Source: Lentzea terrae | GTDB lineage: Bacteria > Actinomycetota > Actinomycetes > Mycobacteriales > Pseudonocardiaceae | Direction of reading: 5' to 3' | Assembly: GCF_003265345.1 (NCBI RefSeq) | Contig: NZ_QFWW01000006.1 | Span: 428,985 to 492,984, forward strand | DNA: 64,000 bases | Shown: piece by piece, positions 26,625 to 35,165 of the stretch | Position numbering within the stretch: the stretch's first letter is position 1 | Layout: every line of letters starts with the position of its first letter | Position numbers and translations under genes: made by a program | The notes under the pieces: generated by a model | The model's input: only the letters and a program-made list of their open reading frames with translations | Database searches by the model: none | What the model was told of the DNA's origin: nothing

Positions 26625-27497
26625 ATGGTTCTGGGGGAACTGCACGCGGTCATTCCGAGTCCCACGCAGGGCGTCTGGCATCTCGGGCCGATTCCGTTGC
26701 GCGCCTACGCCATCTGCATCATCGCCGGCATCCTCGTCGCCATCTGGCTCACCGAACGCCGCTGGGCCCAGCGCGGCGGCGACCCCGGTGCCGTGGCGCG
26801 GATCGCGTACTGGGCGGTCCCGTTCGGCGTCGTCGGCGCCCGGCTGTACCACGTGATCACGTCCTGGCAGCCGTACTTCGGCCCCGGCGGCAACCCGATC
26901 GAGGCGCTCTACATCTGGAAGGGCGGCATGGGCGTCTGGGGCGCCATCGCGTTCGGCGCGCTCGGAGCCTGGATCGGCGCACGCCGTGCGGGCATCCAGC
27001 TCGCCCCGATGGCGGACGCGGCGGCCCCGGGAATCGCGCTGGCCCAGGGCATCGGCCGCCTCGGCAACTGGTTCAACAACGAGGTCTACGGCGGGCCCAC
27101 CGACCTGCCGTGGGGACTCGTGATCCACCAGTGGGACCAGTCGGCCGGCCGCGCGGTCCTCCAGGACGGCGTTCCGGTCGTCCTGGGCACGTTCCACCCC
27201 GCGTTCCTCTACGAACTGTTGTGGGACTTCGGGGTGGCGGCCGTCGTGATCTGGGCGGACCGCCGCTTCCGGCTCGGCAACGGTCGCGCCTTCTGGCTGT
27301 ACGTCGCGCTCTACACCGCGGGCCGGTTGTGGATCGAAGCGCTCCGGACCGACCCGGCGAACCACGTCCTGGGGCTGCGCCTGAACATCTGGACGGCGCT
27401 GATCTTGGGCCTCACCGCGGTGGTCTTCATGCGGTTGTCCGGACGACGGCGAGGCGGCCCTGTGCCGGCACCCCGTCCTGATGCCACGAACCAGTGA
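26625..27497 (+). CDS. lgt: Prolipoprotein diacylglyceryl transferase
   Basis: 290 residues with seven membrane helices. It moves diacylglycerol from phosphatidylglycerol to the lipobox cysteine of prolipoproteins. The Lgt signature GRLGNWFNNEVYG lies at ~144-156 with the essential Arg, Asn and Glu, and an HPAFLYELLWD segment near 190. The C-terminus is short. It overlaps the convergent maltokinase-cap-like gene by 71 nt. Confidence 0.96.
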   Translation: MVLGELHAVIPSPTQGVWHLGPIPLRAYAICIIAGILVAIWLTERRWAQRGGDPGAVARIAYWAVPFGVVGARLYHVITSWQPYFGPGGNPIEALYIWKGGMGVWGAIAFGALGAWIGARRAGIQLAPMADAAAPGIALAQGIGRLGNWFNNEVYGGPTDLPWGLVIHQWDQSAGRAVLQDGVPVVLGTFHPAFLYELLWDFGVAAVVIWADRRFRLGNGRAFWLYVALYTAGRLWIEALRTDPANHVLGLRLNIWTALILGLTAVVFMRLSGRRRGGPVPAPRPDATNQ

Positions 27498-27984
27498 CCA
27501 CAGCGGCCGCGTCGCCAGGCGGATCTTGCGGGACGAGCCGCCGGTCGAGGTCGATCACCGCCGCTTCCGGGACGAACCGGCGGATCAGCGTGCCGCGTGC
27601 CTCGGCAGGGCCGAACCCGGTGCGGGCAGCCGACTCCGAGACCCCGCCGGTGGCGACGAGGTCCAGGAGCACGGCGGTCCACACCGGGTCCGTCACCGCG
27701 TCGTAGATCCACCGCGTGCCCAGCACGCTGTGCTCCGCCGTCGTGACGAGCGTGCCACCGTCGAGCGGCGCGGGCCGGTAGGTCAGCGGCACCTGGTACA
27801 CCGCCTGGCCGTCGTGGAGCAGGTGCGTCTCCATCCCGACCTCGCCCGCCGGGTCCTCGAACCGCAGGAAACCGGTGGGCCGCAACCCACCCGGCCCTTC
27901 GTACCACGCCTGACCCTCAACCCACGCCGGCAGGAACTCCCGGAAGTGCGGGCTGAGGGTGGCACCTTTGTGAATCTTCCCCAC
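27427..27984 (-). CDS. Maltokinase N-terminal cap-like domain protein
   Basis: 185 residues. The opening (IHKGATLSPHFREFLPAW ... RFEDPAGEVGMETHLL) and the block TTAEHSVLGTRWIYDAVTDPVW match the small actinobacterial proteins related to the maltokinase N-terminal cap, often mislabelled as branching enzymes. Function unknown, possibly alpha-glucan metabolism. The GTG start follows a TAGCCT box by 7 nt, and the first three bases of that box are the folE stop codon. Confidence 0.75.
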   Translation of the reverse strand: MGKIHKGATLSPHFREFLPAWVEGQAWYEGPGGLRPTGFLRFEDPAGEVGMETHLLHDGQAVYQVPLTYRPAPLDGGTLVTTAEHSVLGTRWIYDAVTDPVWTAVLLDLVATGGVSESAARTGFGPAEARGTLIRRFVPEAAVIDLDRRLVPQDPPGDAAAVVTGSWHQDGVPAQGRLAVVRTTA

Positions 27985-27991
27985 GCGTCGC

Positions 27992-27997
27992 AGGCTA
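27992..27997 (-). promoter_or_regulatory. Leaderless -10 box (TAGCCT, minus strand) overlapping the folE stop
   Basis: TAGCCT lies 7 nt before GTG 27984 and includes the TAG stop of folE (27995-27997). Confidence 0.5.
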
Positions 27998-28546
27998 CGC
28001 GTGCACGAGGGTGAAGAACTCCTGACGTGACGCGGGGTTGTTCCGCAGCACGCCCTGCAGCGCCGAGGTGACCGTGCGGGATCCGTTGACCCGCACGCCT
28101 CTCAGCGCCATGCACATGTGCTCCGCCTCGATCACGACACCAACTCCCTTTGGCTGCAGGTGTTCCTGCAACCAGTCGGCGACCTGCTTGGTGAGCCGTT
28201 CCTGCACCTGCAGGTCGCGCGCGAACCGCTCCACTACCCGCGCGAGCTTCGACAGCCCCAGGATCCGCTCACCCGGCAGGTAACCGACGTGCGCGACCCC
28301 GTGGAACGGCAACATGTGGTGCTCGCACAACGACTGCACGGGAATCCCGCGCGCCAGCACCAGTTCGTCGTAGCCCTCGTCGTTCGGGAACGTCGTCAGG
28401 TTGAACGAACGCGGCGTCAGCAGCTCGGCGTACGCCTCGGCGACGCGGCGCGGCGTGTCGGCCAGATGCACCGAGTACGGGTCCTTGCCCAACGCCTTCA
28501 GCAGTTCCATGACCGCCTGCTGCGCCGCCTCGACGTCGATCGTCAC
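27995..28546 (-). CDS. folE: GTP cyclohydrolase I
   Basis: 183 residues from GTG 28546. It converts GTP to dihydroneopterin triphosphate, the first step of folate/pterin synthesis. Zinc ligands are visible: Cys74 and His77 in LCEHHMLPFHG, and Cys145 in EHMCMALRGV. The C-terminal block HMCMALRGVRVNGSRTVTSA is typical. The start overlaps the doxX stop (GTGA), so translation is coupled to doxX. Confidence 0.96.
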   Translation of the reverse strand: MTIDVEAAQQAVMELLKALGKDPYSVHLADTPRRVAEAYAELLTPRSFNLTTFPNDEGYDELVLARGIPVQSLCEHHMLPFHGVAHVGYLPGERILGLSKLARVVERFARDLQVQERLTKQVADWLQEHLQPKGVGVVIEAEHMCMALRGVRVNGSRTVTSALQGVLRNNPASRQEFFTLVHA

Positions 28547-28920
28547 CGGCTGGCCAGCCTGGACAACGCCAGCGCACCGACCAGCAACCCGAAGTCGCGC
28601 AACGCGATGTCGTAGTAGCCGGGCCCGGTCACCAGGTTCACGATGATCCCGAGCAGCCACGCGGCAACGACGAGCCCGCCCCACTTCGGCTGCAACGCGA
28701 CCAGCACACCGGCCACGATCTCGATCACGCCCACGATGTACATCGCCGTCTGCGGGGTGCCGGGCACGATCGAGTCGATCCACGGCGCCAGGTAGACCGG
28801 CCAGTCCACGAGCAGGTTCAGGAACTTGTCCAGCCCGAACAGGATCGGCGCCACCGTGAACACCGTGCGCAACAGCACGAACGCCTGCGTCGCCGGATCC
28901 GTGCGCGTCAGGACTGCCAT
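28543..28920 (-). CDS. DoxX-family membrane protein
   Basis: 125 residues, four membrane helices, DoxX/MauE-like fold (FVLLRTVFTVAPILFGLDKFLNLL ...). ATG 28920 is chosen because AAGGAGGAG lies 4-5 nt upstream; an upstream in-frame start lacks that. The promoter region contains an inverted repeat shared with the divergent Cys-rich regulator. DoxX proteins are linked to redox and thiosulfate metabolism; the role here is unclear. Confidence 0.88.
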   Translation of the reverse strand: MAVLTRTDPATQAFVLLRTVFTVAPILFGLDKFLNLLVDWPVYLAPWIDSIVPGTPQTAMYIVGVIEIVAGVLVALQPKWGGLVVAAWLLGIIVNLVTGPGYYDIALRDFGLLVGALALSRLASR

Positions 28921-28931
28921 GACTCCTCCTT

Positions 28932-28957
28932 CTAACGACAACTTGCGTTAACGTTAG
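28932..28957. promoter_or_regulatory. Inverted repeat CTAACG-N14-CGTTAG, candidate operator between doxX-folE and the SufR-like regulator
   Basis: CTAACG (28932-28937) and CGTTAG (28952-28957) are perfect complements, and an inner palindrome TAACGTTA lies at 28949-28956. It sits between the doxX ribosome binding site and the divergent regulator start, the usual place for an autoregulated operator. Confidence 0.6.
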
Positions 28958-28986
28958 AACCACTGGCAGATTTTCGTCAACCGAAG

Positions 28987-28992
28987 TAGGTT
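28987..28992 (+). promoter_or_regulatory. Leaderless -10 box (TAGGTT) for the SufR-like regulator
   Basis: TAGGTT ends 6 nt before ATG 28999. Confidence 0.5.
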
Positions 28993-28998
28993 TTAGAG

Positions 28999-29646
28999 AT
29001 GGCCGACCCCGTCGCCGCCGTCGCGGCCCTCGACGAGCCGAACCGCCGCAAGCTCTACGACTTCGTGGTGCGCCAGACCGCGCCCATCAGCAAGGACGAG
29101 GCCTCCGAGGCCGTCGGGATGCCGCGCACGACGGCCGGTTTCCACCTCGACAAGCTGGTCGAGATGGGGTTGCTGGACGTGCTGCACGAACGCCGCTCCG
29201 GCCGCACCGGGCCTGGCGCCGGCCGTCCGGCCAAGCTCTACCGGCGCTCCGGCGAGCAGATCGAGGTGTCGCTGCCGGACCGGCGCTACGAAGCCGCGAG
29301 CCACCTGCTCACGGACGCGCTGCTGGAGGCGGAGACCACCGGTGAGCCCGCGCGGGAGATCCTCAACCGGCGGGCCTACGAGTGGGGCGAGGACCTGGCC
29401 GCCCAGGCCGACGGCGAAGTCGTGCAGGCGTTGGAGGACCTCGGGTTCGAGCCGCAGCAGGACGAGCAGACGATCCTGCTGGGCAACTGCCCGTTCCACA
29501 GCCTGGCGCAGAAGCACACCCAGCTGGTGTGCGGGATGAACCTCTGTCTGATCAGCGGGATCCTGGACGGCATCGAGGCGCGCAGCCACACCGCGCGCCT
29601 CGATCCGTCACCAGGTCACTGCTGCGTTCGCCTCGACCAGGCCTAA
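28999..29646 (+). CDS. ArsR/SufR-like regulator with Cys/His-rich sensor domain
   Basis: 215 residues. N-terminal winged helix ~10-65 (EASEAVGMPRTTAGFHLDKL as recognition region). The C-terminal part carries Cys164, His167, His173, Cys178, Cys183, His207, Cys208 and Cys209 in a pattern like the Fe-S-binding tail of SufR-type regulators (NCPFH ... GHCCV). It probably senses iron-sulfur or redox status. It is divergent from doxX-folE, and an inverted repeat lies in the shared promoter region, so it likely controls that pair. Confidence 0.85.
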   Translation: MADPVAAVAALDEPNRRKLYDFVVRQTAPISKDEASEAVGMPRTTAGFHLDKLVEMGLLDVLHERRSGRTGPGAGRPAKLYRRSGEQIEVSLPDRRYEAASHLLTDALLEAETTGEPAREILNRRAYEWGEDLAAQADGEVVQALEDLGFEPQQDEQTILLGNCPFHSLAQKHTQLVCGMNLCLISGILDGIEARSHTARLDPSPGHCCVRLDQA

Positions 29647-29733
29647 GTTCAACCGCGCAAAAAGTGTCGGTGCCTCGTGCGAGCATCGCGGTGAGCCCAA
29701 CACGTGGGCAGGTCCTGGGGAGGAAACACCGCA

Positions 29734-30336
29734 ATGCGCAGAATGATCGCTGTTCTCGGCGCGCTCGTGATGGCCGTGGCCGTCGTGTCGCCGGCCGGGG
29801 CGGCAACGGGGGAAATAGCCTCATCGTGCGAGGTCAAGTTCACCACGGCGGGCAAGCCGGACGGCACGTTCACCGTCCGCGGCAGCTACCGGTTGCTCGG
29901 CAGCCTGCCTGCCACGTCCGAGAAGACCGCTCCGCTGACGGCCGACGACTGGGGCGTCTCCACACGGCTCGACCTGGACGTTCTGGGGCCGGAGCTCGCC
30001 AAGCGCGGCGTGACCAGGTTCGACCAGGGCATGGTGCTCGCCGCATATCTGTCGGTGCACCACAACGGCGTTGAGGACTGGCCTCAGAAACCGCTCACCG
30101 ACCTCGGTCACGACATCGCCGTCGCCCAGTTCGCCACCGGTATCACCAGCAAGATCGCCGACACCAAGGTGTACCCCGGCGACGACGCCGTGCCAGGCCA
30201 CTGGCGGTTCGCCAGCTACGGCGACATCTGGCTCAGCTTCCACAAGTTCACCGACCCGCAGGTCTACATGTCGGTCCACTGCATCGCGGATGCCGGGCAG
30301 GACCTGTTCTACGGTGAGACCGTCGTGAACCCGTAG
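29734..30336 (+). CDS. Secreted protein of unknown function
   Basis: 200 residues from ATG 29734, chosen because GGGGAGGAAA lies 8 nt upstream; an earlier in-frame ATG at 29704 lacks this. Signal peptide ~1-26 (MRRMIAVLGALVMAVAVVSP, cut near AGAATG). Only two cysteines, one near each end of the mature protein, which could form one disulfide. No family recognised. The gene ends at a strong bidirectional hairpin. Confidence 0.75.
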   Translation: MRRMIAVLGALVMAVAVVSPAGAATGEIASSCEVKFTTAGKPDGTFTVRGSYRLLGSLPATSEKTAPLTADDWGVSTRLDLDVLGPELAKRGVTRFDQGMVLAAYLSVHHNGVEDWPQKPLTDLGHDIAVAQFATGITSKIADTKVYPGDDAVPGHWRFASYGDIWLSFHKFTDPQVYMSVHCIADAGQDLFYGETVVNP

Positions 30337-30344
30337 CCGGCTGA

Positions 30345-30377
30345 TGGGTGGTTGTGGCTGCCGGCCACAACCACCCA
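30345..30377. terminator. Bidirectional terminator, 14-bp perfect stem
   Basis: TGGGTGGTTGTGGC (30345-30358) pairs perfectly with GCCACAACCACCCA (30364-30377) around a 5-nt loop. It lies between the convergent secreted-protein gene and cobN. Confidence 0.88.
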
Positions 30378-30383
30378 CAACAC

Positions 30384-33300
30384 TCAGGCGCCGTCCTCCA
30401 GGTCGCCCTCGGTCTCCAGATACGCAGCCCGCAGCGCGTCCAAAGTGGACGGCTCCGGGTGCTCCCACATCTTCCGCTCGGCCGCTTCGAGGAGCCGCTC
30501 GGCGATCCCGTGCAACGCCCAGGGGTTCGACGCCTGCAGGAACTTGCGGGTCTCCGGGTCGAGCACGTACGTCTCGGTCAGCTTCTCGTACATCCAGTCA
30601 GCGACCACACCGGTCGTCGCGTCGTACCCGAACAGGTACTCGACCGTCGCCTGCAGCTCGAACGCGCCCTTGTACCCGTGCTGCCGCATCGCCCCGACCC
30701 AGCGCGGGTTCACCACGCGGGCGCGGAAGATCCGCGACGTCTCCTCGGTCAACGTGCGCGTGCGAACCGCTTCCGGGCGCGTGCTGTCACCGACGTACGC
30801 CGCGGGCGCCTTGCCCGTCAACGCCTTCACCATCGTGACCATGCCGCCGTGGTACTGGAAGTAGTCGTCCGAGTCGGCGATGTCGTGCTCGCGGGTGTCG
30901 ATGTTCTTGGCCGCCACCGCGATCCGCCGGTACGCCGACTCCATGTCCTGGCGCGCCGCCACACCGTCGACCCCACGCCCGTACGCGTAGCCGCCCCACA
31001 CCGCGTAGACCTCGGCGATGTCCGACGAGTCGCGCCAGTTGCGGCTGTCGATCAACGGCAGCACGCCCGCGCCGTACGCGCCCGGCTTGGAGCCGAAGAT
31101 CCGCAGCGTCGCCCGGCGCTGGTCGCCGTGCTCTTCCAGGTCCTTCAACGTGTGCGCCCGGACGTAGTTCTGCTCCGCCGGCTCGTCGAGGTTCGCCACG
31201 AGCTGCACCGCATCGTCCAAAAGGGACACGACGTGCGGGAACGCGTCGCGGAAGAACCCGGAGATCCGGACCGTCACGTCGATGCGCGGCCTTTCCAGCT
31301 CCGGAAGCGGGATCACTTCGAGGCCCGTGACCCGACGCGACTGGTCGTCCCACACCGGCCGCACGCCCAGCAGTGCGAACACCTCGGCGATGTCGTCACC
31401 GGCCGTGCGCATCGCCGACGTGCCCCACACCGACAGGCCGACGGAAGGCGGCCACTCGCCGTCGTTCTCGGTGCGGTAGCGCTCGAGCAGTGAGTCGGCC
31501 ATCGCCTGCCCGGTCTCCCAGGCGAGCCGCGACGGGATCGCCTTCGGGTCGACCGAGTAGAAGTTGCGGCCGGTCGGCAGCACGTTCACCAGGCCGCGCA
31601 ACGGCGACCCGGACGGCCCGGCCGGGATGTAACCGCCGTCCAACGCGTGCAGCACGTTCGTCATCTCGTCCGTGGTGCGCGCGAGCCGCGGCACGACTTC
31701 CAGAGCCGCGAACTCCAGGATCTTCTGCACGTCGGTCGACTCGTGGAGGGTCTTCGCGACTTCGGCGTCCCACCCGGCGTCTTCCATCGCCTGGACGAGC
31801 GCGCGAGCCTGTTCCTCAACGGCGTCAACGTCTTCGCGAGCCGTGGTCGTGAGCCCGAGCGCCTCCCGCAGTCCCGGCAGCGCGGCGACCTGACCGCCCC
31901 ACATCTGCCGCGCCTGCAGCATCGCGAGCACCAGGTTGACGCGAACGCTTCCGGTGGGTGCTTCGCCGAGGATGTGCAGGCCGTCGCGGATCTGCACGTC
32001 CTTGACCTCGCACAGCCAGCCGTCGACGTGCAGCAGGAACTCGTCGAACTCGGCGTCGTGCGGCCGGTCGTCCATGCCGAGGTCGTGGTCGAGCTTGGCG
32101 GCCTGGATCAACGTCCAGATCTGCGCGCGGATCGCCGGCAGCTTCGCCGGGTCCATCGCGGAGATGTTGCCGTACTCGTCGAGCAACTGCTCCAGCCGCG
32201 CGATGTCGCCGTAGCTGTCCGCACGGGCCATCGGCGGCACCAGGTGGTCGACCAACGTTGCGTGGGCGCGCCGCTTCGCCTGCGTGCCCTCACCGGGGTC
32301 GTTGACGAGGAACGGGTAGACCAGCGGCAGATCACCGAGCGCCGCGTCCGTGCCGCACGACGCCGACATGCCGACCGTCTTGCCCGGCAACCACTCCAGG
32401 TTGCCGTGCTTGCCGACGTGCACCACCGCGTCCGCGCCGAACGACGACTCGATCCACCGGTACGCGGCGAGGTAGTGGTGCGACGGCGGCAGGTCCGGGT
32501 CGTGGTAGATCGCGATCGGGTTCTCGCCGAACCCGCGCGGCGGCTGCACGATCACGACGACGTTGCCCGACTCCAGCGCTGCCAGGACGATCTCGCCATC
32601 CTTCGACCGGGAGTGGTCGACGAACAACGACCCAGGTGCCTCGCCCCAGTGCTCCTGCATCGACTCGCGGAAGTCGTCCGGCAGCGTGTCGTAGAACTCG
32701 CGGTAGTCCGCCGCGGCAATGCGCACGGGGTTGCTCTCGAACTGCTCCTGCGTCAGCCAGTCCGCGTCCTGACCGCCGGCCGCGATCAGCGCGTGGATCA
32801 ACGCGTCGCCGTCCAGCTCGTCGACGCCGGGAAGCTCAGAGCCGATGTCGTAACCGTGCTCCTGCATGGCTTTGAGCAGCCGGACCGTGGACGCCGGCGT
32901 GTCGAGCCCGACCGCGTTGCCGATGCGGGAGTGCTTCGTCGGGTACGCCGACAGCATCACCGCGATCTTGCGGTCCTTGGTGGGAATGTGGCGCAGCTTC
33001 CCGTGCCGGACCGCGATTCCGGCGACGCGCAGCGCCCGTTCGGGATCCGCCACGTAGACGGTCAGCCCGTCCTCGTCGATCTCCTTGAACGAGAACGGAA
33101 CCGTGATGATCCGCCCGTCGAACTCCGGGATCGCCACCTGCGTCGCGGTGTCCAACGGGGACAGTCCATCGTCGTTCTCGTCCCACGACTCGCGACTCGA
33201 CGTGAGGCACAACCCTTGCAGGATCGGCACATCCAGCGCCGCCAACGCGCCGACGTCCCACGCGTCGTCGTCCCCACCGGCCGACGCCTTCGCCGGGTTC

Positions 33301-33947
33301 GTGCCACCCGCCGCCAGCACCGTCACGATCAGCGCGTCGGCCTTCTGCAACGTCTCGAGCAGCTCCGGCTCAGCCGTGCGCAGCGACGAGCAGTAGACCG
33401 GCAGCGGGTTCCCGCCCTTGGCCTCGATCGCGTCGCACAGCGCGTGCACGAAGTCCGTGTTCCCCGCGACGTGATGCGCCCGGTAGTAGAGCACCGCGAC
33501 GGTCGGGCCTTCTTCTGCCTCGGCGCGTTCCAGCAAACCCCACGTCGGCGTGGCCGCGGGCGGGGCGAACCCGTGTCCGGTCAGCAGAATCGTGTCTTCG
33601 AGGAACTTGTGCAGCTCCGTGAGGTTCTGGGGACCACCGTGCGCCAGGTAGAGGTGCGCCTCCGCACAAACGCCACCGGGCACCGTCGACAGTTCCATCA
33701 GCGCGGCGTCCGGCTGCTGCTCACCGCCCAGCACCACCACGGGCAGCCCGCCGGCCAGCAGCCAGTCGAGCCCTTCCTCCCACATCCGGCGCCCGCCGAG
33801 AATGCGCACCACGACCAGGCTCACGTCCTGGACGAGCGCGGGCAGATCTTCGACGGTGAGCCGGGCGGGGTTGCCGAGGCGGTACTCGGCACCACTCGCC
33901 CGAGCCGACAGCAGGTCGGTGTCGGAGGTCGACAGCAGCAGGATCAC
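30384..33947 (-). CDS. cobN: Cobaltochelatase subunit CobN
   Basis: 1187 residues from GTG 33947. Large subunit of the ATP-dependent cobaltochelatase that inserts cobalt into hydrogenobyrinic acid a,c-diamide in the aerobic B12 pathway. It starts with the typical ILLLSTSDTDLLSARASG, has the conserved HVGKHGNLEWLPGK near residue 500, and SRNWRDSSDIAEVYAVWGGY toward the C-terminus. GTG is preferred because the cobalamin riboswitch occupies the upstream open frame. CobS/CobT partners are not in the window. Expression is expected to be repressed by cobalamin. Confidence 0.95.
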   Translation of the reverse strand: MILLLSTSDTDLLSARASGAEYRLGNPARLTVEDLPALVQDVSLVVVRILGGRRMWEEGLDWLLAGGLPVVVLGGEQQPDAALMELSTVPGGVCAEAHLYLAHGGPQNLTELHKFLEDTILLTGHGFAPPAATPTWGLLERAEAEEGPTVAVLYYRAHHVAGNTDFVHALCDAIEAKGGNPLPVYCSSLRTAEPELLETLQKADALIVTVLAAGGTNPAKASAGGDDDAWDVGALAALDVPILQGLCLTSSRESWDENDDGLSPLDTATQVAIPEFDGRIITVPFSFKEIDEDGLTVYVADPERALRVAGIAVRHGKLRHIPTKDRKIAVMLSAYPTKHSRIGNAVGLDTPASTVRLLKAMQEHGYDIGSELPGVDELDGDALIHALIAAGGQDADWLTQEQFESNPVRIAAADYREFYDTLPDDFRESMQEHWGEAPGSLFVDHSRSKDGEIVLAALESGNVVVIVQPPRGFGENPIAIYHDPDLPPSHHYLAAYRWIESSFGADAVVHVGKHGNLEWLPGKTVGMSASCGTDAALGDLPLVYPFLVNDPGEGTQAKRRAHATLVDHLVPPMARADSYGDIARLEQLLDEYGNISAMDPAKLPAIRAQIWTLIQAAKLDHDLGMDDRPHDAEFDEFLLHVDGWLCEVKDVQIRDGLHILGEAPTGSVRVNLVLAMLQARQMWGGQVAALPGLREALGLTTTAREDVDAVEEQARALVQAMEDAGWDAEVAKTLHESTDVQKILEFAALEVVPRLARTTDEMTNVLHALDGGYIPAGPSGSPLRGLVNVLPTGRNFYSVDPKAIPSRLAWETGQAMADSLLERYRTENDGEWPPSVGLSVWGTSAMRTAGDDIAEVFALLGVRPVWDDQSRRVTGLEVIPLPELERPRIDVTVRISGFFRDAFPHVVSLLDDAVQLVANLDEPAEQNYVRAHTLKDLEEHGDQRRATLRIFGSKPGAYGAGVLPLIDSRNWRDSSDIAEVYAVWGGYAYGRGVDGVAARQDMESAYRRIAVAAKNIDTREHDIADSDDYFQYHGGMVTMVKALTGKAPAAYVGDSTRPEAVRTRTLTEETSRIFRARVVNPRWVGAMRQHGYKGAFELQATVEYLFGYDATTGVVADWMYEKLTETYVLDPETRKFLQASNPWALHGIAERLLEAAERKMWEHPEPSTLDALRAAYLETEGDLEDGA

Positions 33948-33964
33948 GCAGGCTCCATCCCTCG

Positions 33965-34110
33965 TGGGGTCCTCGCCCCAGGTTGCGGGTGACTCGGAAG
34001 CGGAGTTCCTGACTCCCAGCGTCGTTCGCTGGTCACAGTGGCGGGACCGCGCCGGATTCACACCGGCTTCCTCCTGCGCTTCGTCGTTCGGGCTCACCCT
34101 AACCGGCGGG
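33965..34110 (-). promoter_or_regulatory. Cobalamin riboswitch upstream of cobN
   Basis: Reading the minus strand from 34110: a GAGGAAGCCGGTGTGAATCC core, GCGGTCCCGCCACTGTGA, then the B12-box-like GGGAGTCAGGAACTCC about 60 nt before the cobN start. This is the conserved order of the AdoCbl riboswitch. The last element lies close to the cobN Shine-Dalgarno, consistent with translational control. Confidence 0.92.
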
Positions 34111-34111
34111 T

Positions 34112-34117
34112 TACAGT
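34112..34117 (+). promoter_or_regulatory. Leaderless -10 box (TACAGT) for cobG
   Basis: TACAGT ends 7 nt before ATG 34125 and abuts the 5' side of the divergent riboswitch. Confidence 0.55.
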
Positions 34118-34124
34118 CCGACCT

Positions 34125-35165
34125 ATGCGTAGTCACCCGGATGCCTGCCCAGGCGCCGTCGAGCTGCATCCCGCGGCCGACGGCGGGCTCGCGCGCATCC
34201 GGGTCCCGGGCGGCACTCTTTCCGCTGCTCAGTGGGACGTGGTCCGGCTCGCCGCACTGGAGCTCGGCAACGGGTCGCTGGAACTCACGTCGCGCGCGAA
34301 CCTCCAGATCAGAGGGCTCGCGGACGGCCTCGAACTGGGCTCACGACTGCGTGCGGCGGGCCTGCTGCCCTCCGACACCCACGAGCGCATCCGCAACATC
34401 ATCGCGGCGCCCCTGGAGTCCAACCAGGCGCTGGTGGACGCGTTGGACGCCGCCCTCTGCGCCGACCCCGCGCTGGCCGCTCTACCAGGACGTTTCCTGG
34501 TGACGGTCGGGCTGCCGGTGAGCGGTCTCGGGGGCGACTTCGGGCTGGTCGACGACGTGCTGCTGCTCGCAGGGACCGACACCGGCGTCCGCGTTCAGGA
34601 CCCCGTCGACGCTCTGGTAACCGCCGCCCGCCTCTTCCAAGAGCTGCGCGGCCCGGCCTGGCGCCTGTCCGAAGTGGACGACGGTGTGCGAAAGATCACC
34701 GAACACTTCGGCGCGACGGACGCCCCGCGCATCACGCCGGCTGTGACCCCTGTCGCACCTTCCGCGACCACGCCCGGTGTGCCGCTGGGCCGCCTCGACG
34801 CGCGCCAGCTCCCCGGCGTCCCGGTCCGGCTCACCCCGTGGCGCAGCCTGGTCGTGCCCGCAGGAACCGACACCACCGGATTGATCACCGACCCGGCGTC
34901 CCCCTGGCATGGCGTGAGCGCCTGCACCGGCCGGCCTGGATGCGCGAAGTCGCTCTCGGACGTACGCGCCGACGCGCGCGCCTGGGTGAACGCGTCACAC
35001 CACACACACGACCCCGGCCGGGTACCCCCAATTTCAATTCTAGGGACCAGGTCCGACACTCCCGGCCCAGTGCACTGGTCGGGTTGCGCACGTCGCTGCG
35101 GCCGCCCGGCGGGCGATGTGATCGAGTTCGTCGCGACCGGCGACGGCTACGAGGAGTTCAGGTGA
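34125..35165 (+). CDS. cobG: Precorrin-3B synthase
   Basis: 346 residues. Sulfite/nitrite reductase-like Fe-S enzyme of the aerobic pathway that oxidises precorrin-3A to precorrin-3B. Fe-S/siroheme cysteines: Cys267 and Cys273 (CTGRPGC), Cys321 and Cys325 (CARRC). The N-terminal LELTSRANLQIRGL is the usual ferredoxin-like half-domain signature. Start set by the leaderless -10 box. The stop overlaps the cobH GTG (GTGA). Confidence 0.92.
   Translation: MRSHPDACPGAVELHPAADGGLARIRVPGGTLSAAQWDVVRLAALELGNGSLELTSRANLQIRGLADGLELGSRLRAAGLLPSDTHERIRNIIAAPLESNQALVDALDAALCADPALAALPGRFLVTVGLPVSGLGGDFGLVDDVLLLAGTDTGVRVQDPVDALVTAARLFQELRGPAWRLSEVDDGVRKITEHFGATDAPRITPAVTPVAPSATTPGVPLGRLDARQLPGVPVRLTPWRSLVVPAGTDTTGLITDPASPWHGVSACTGRPGCAKSLSDVRADARAWVNASHHTHDPGRVPPISILGTRSDTPGPVHWSGCARRCGRPAGDVIEFVATGDGYEEFR

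Noticed and set aside
31647..33992. 781-residue plus-strand open frame inside cobN
   Set aside because: Shadow of cobN with Arg/Val-rich composition; cobN motifs are unambiguous.
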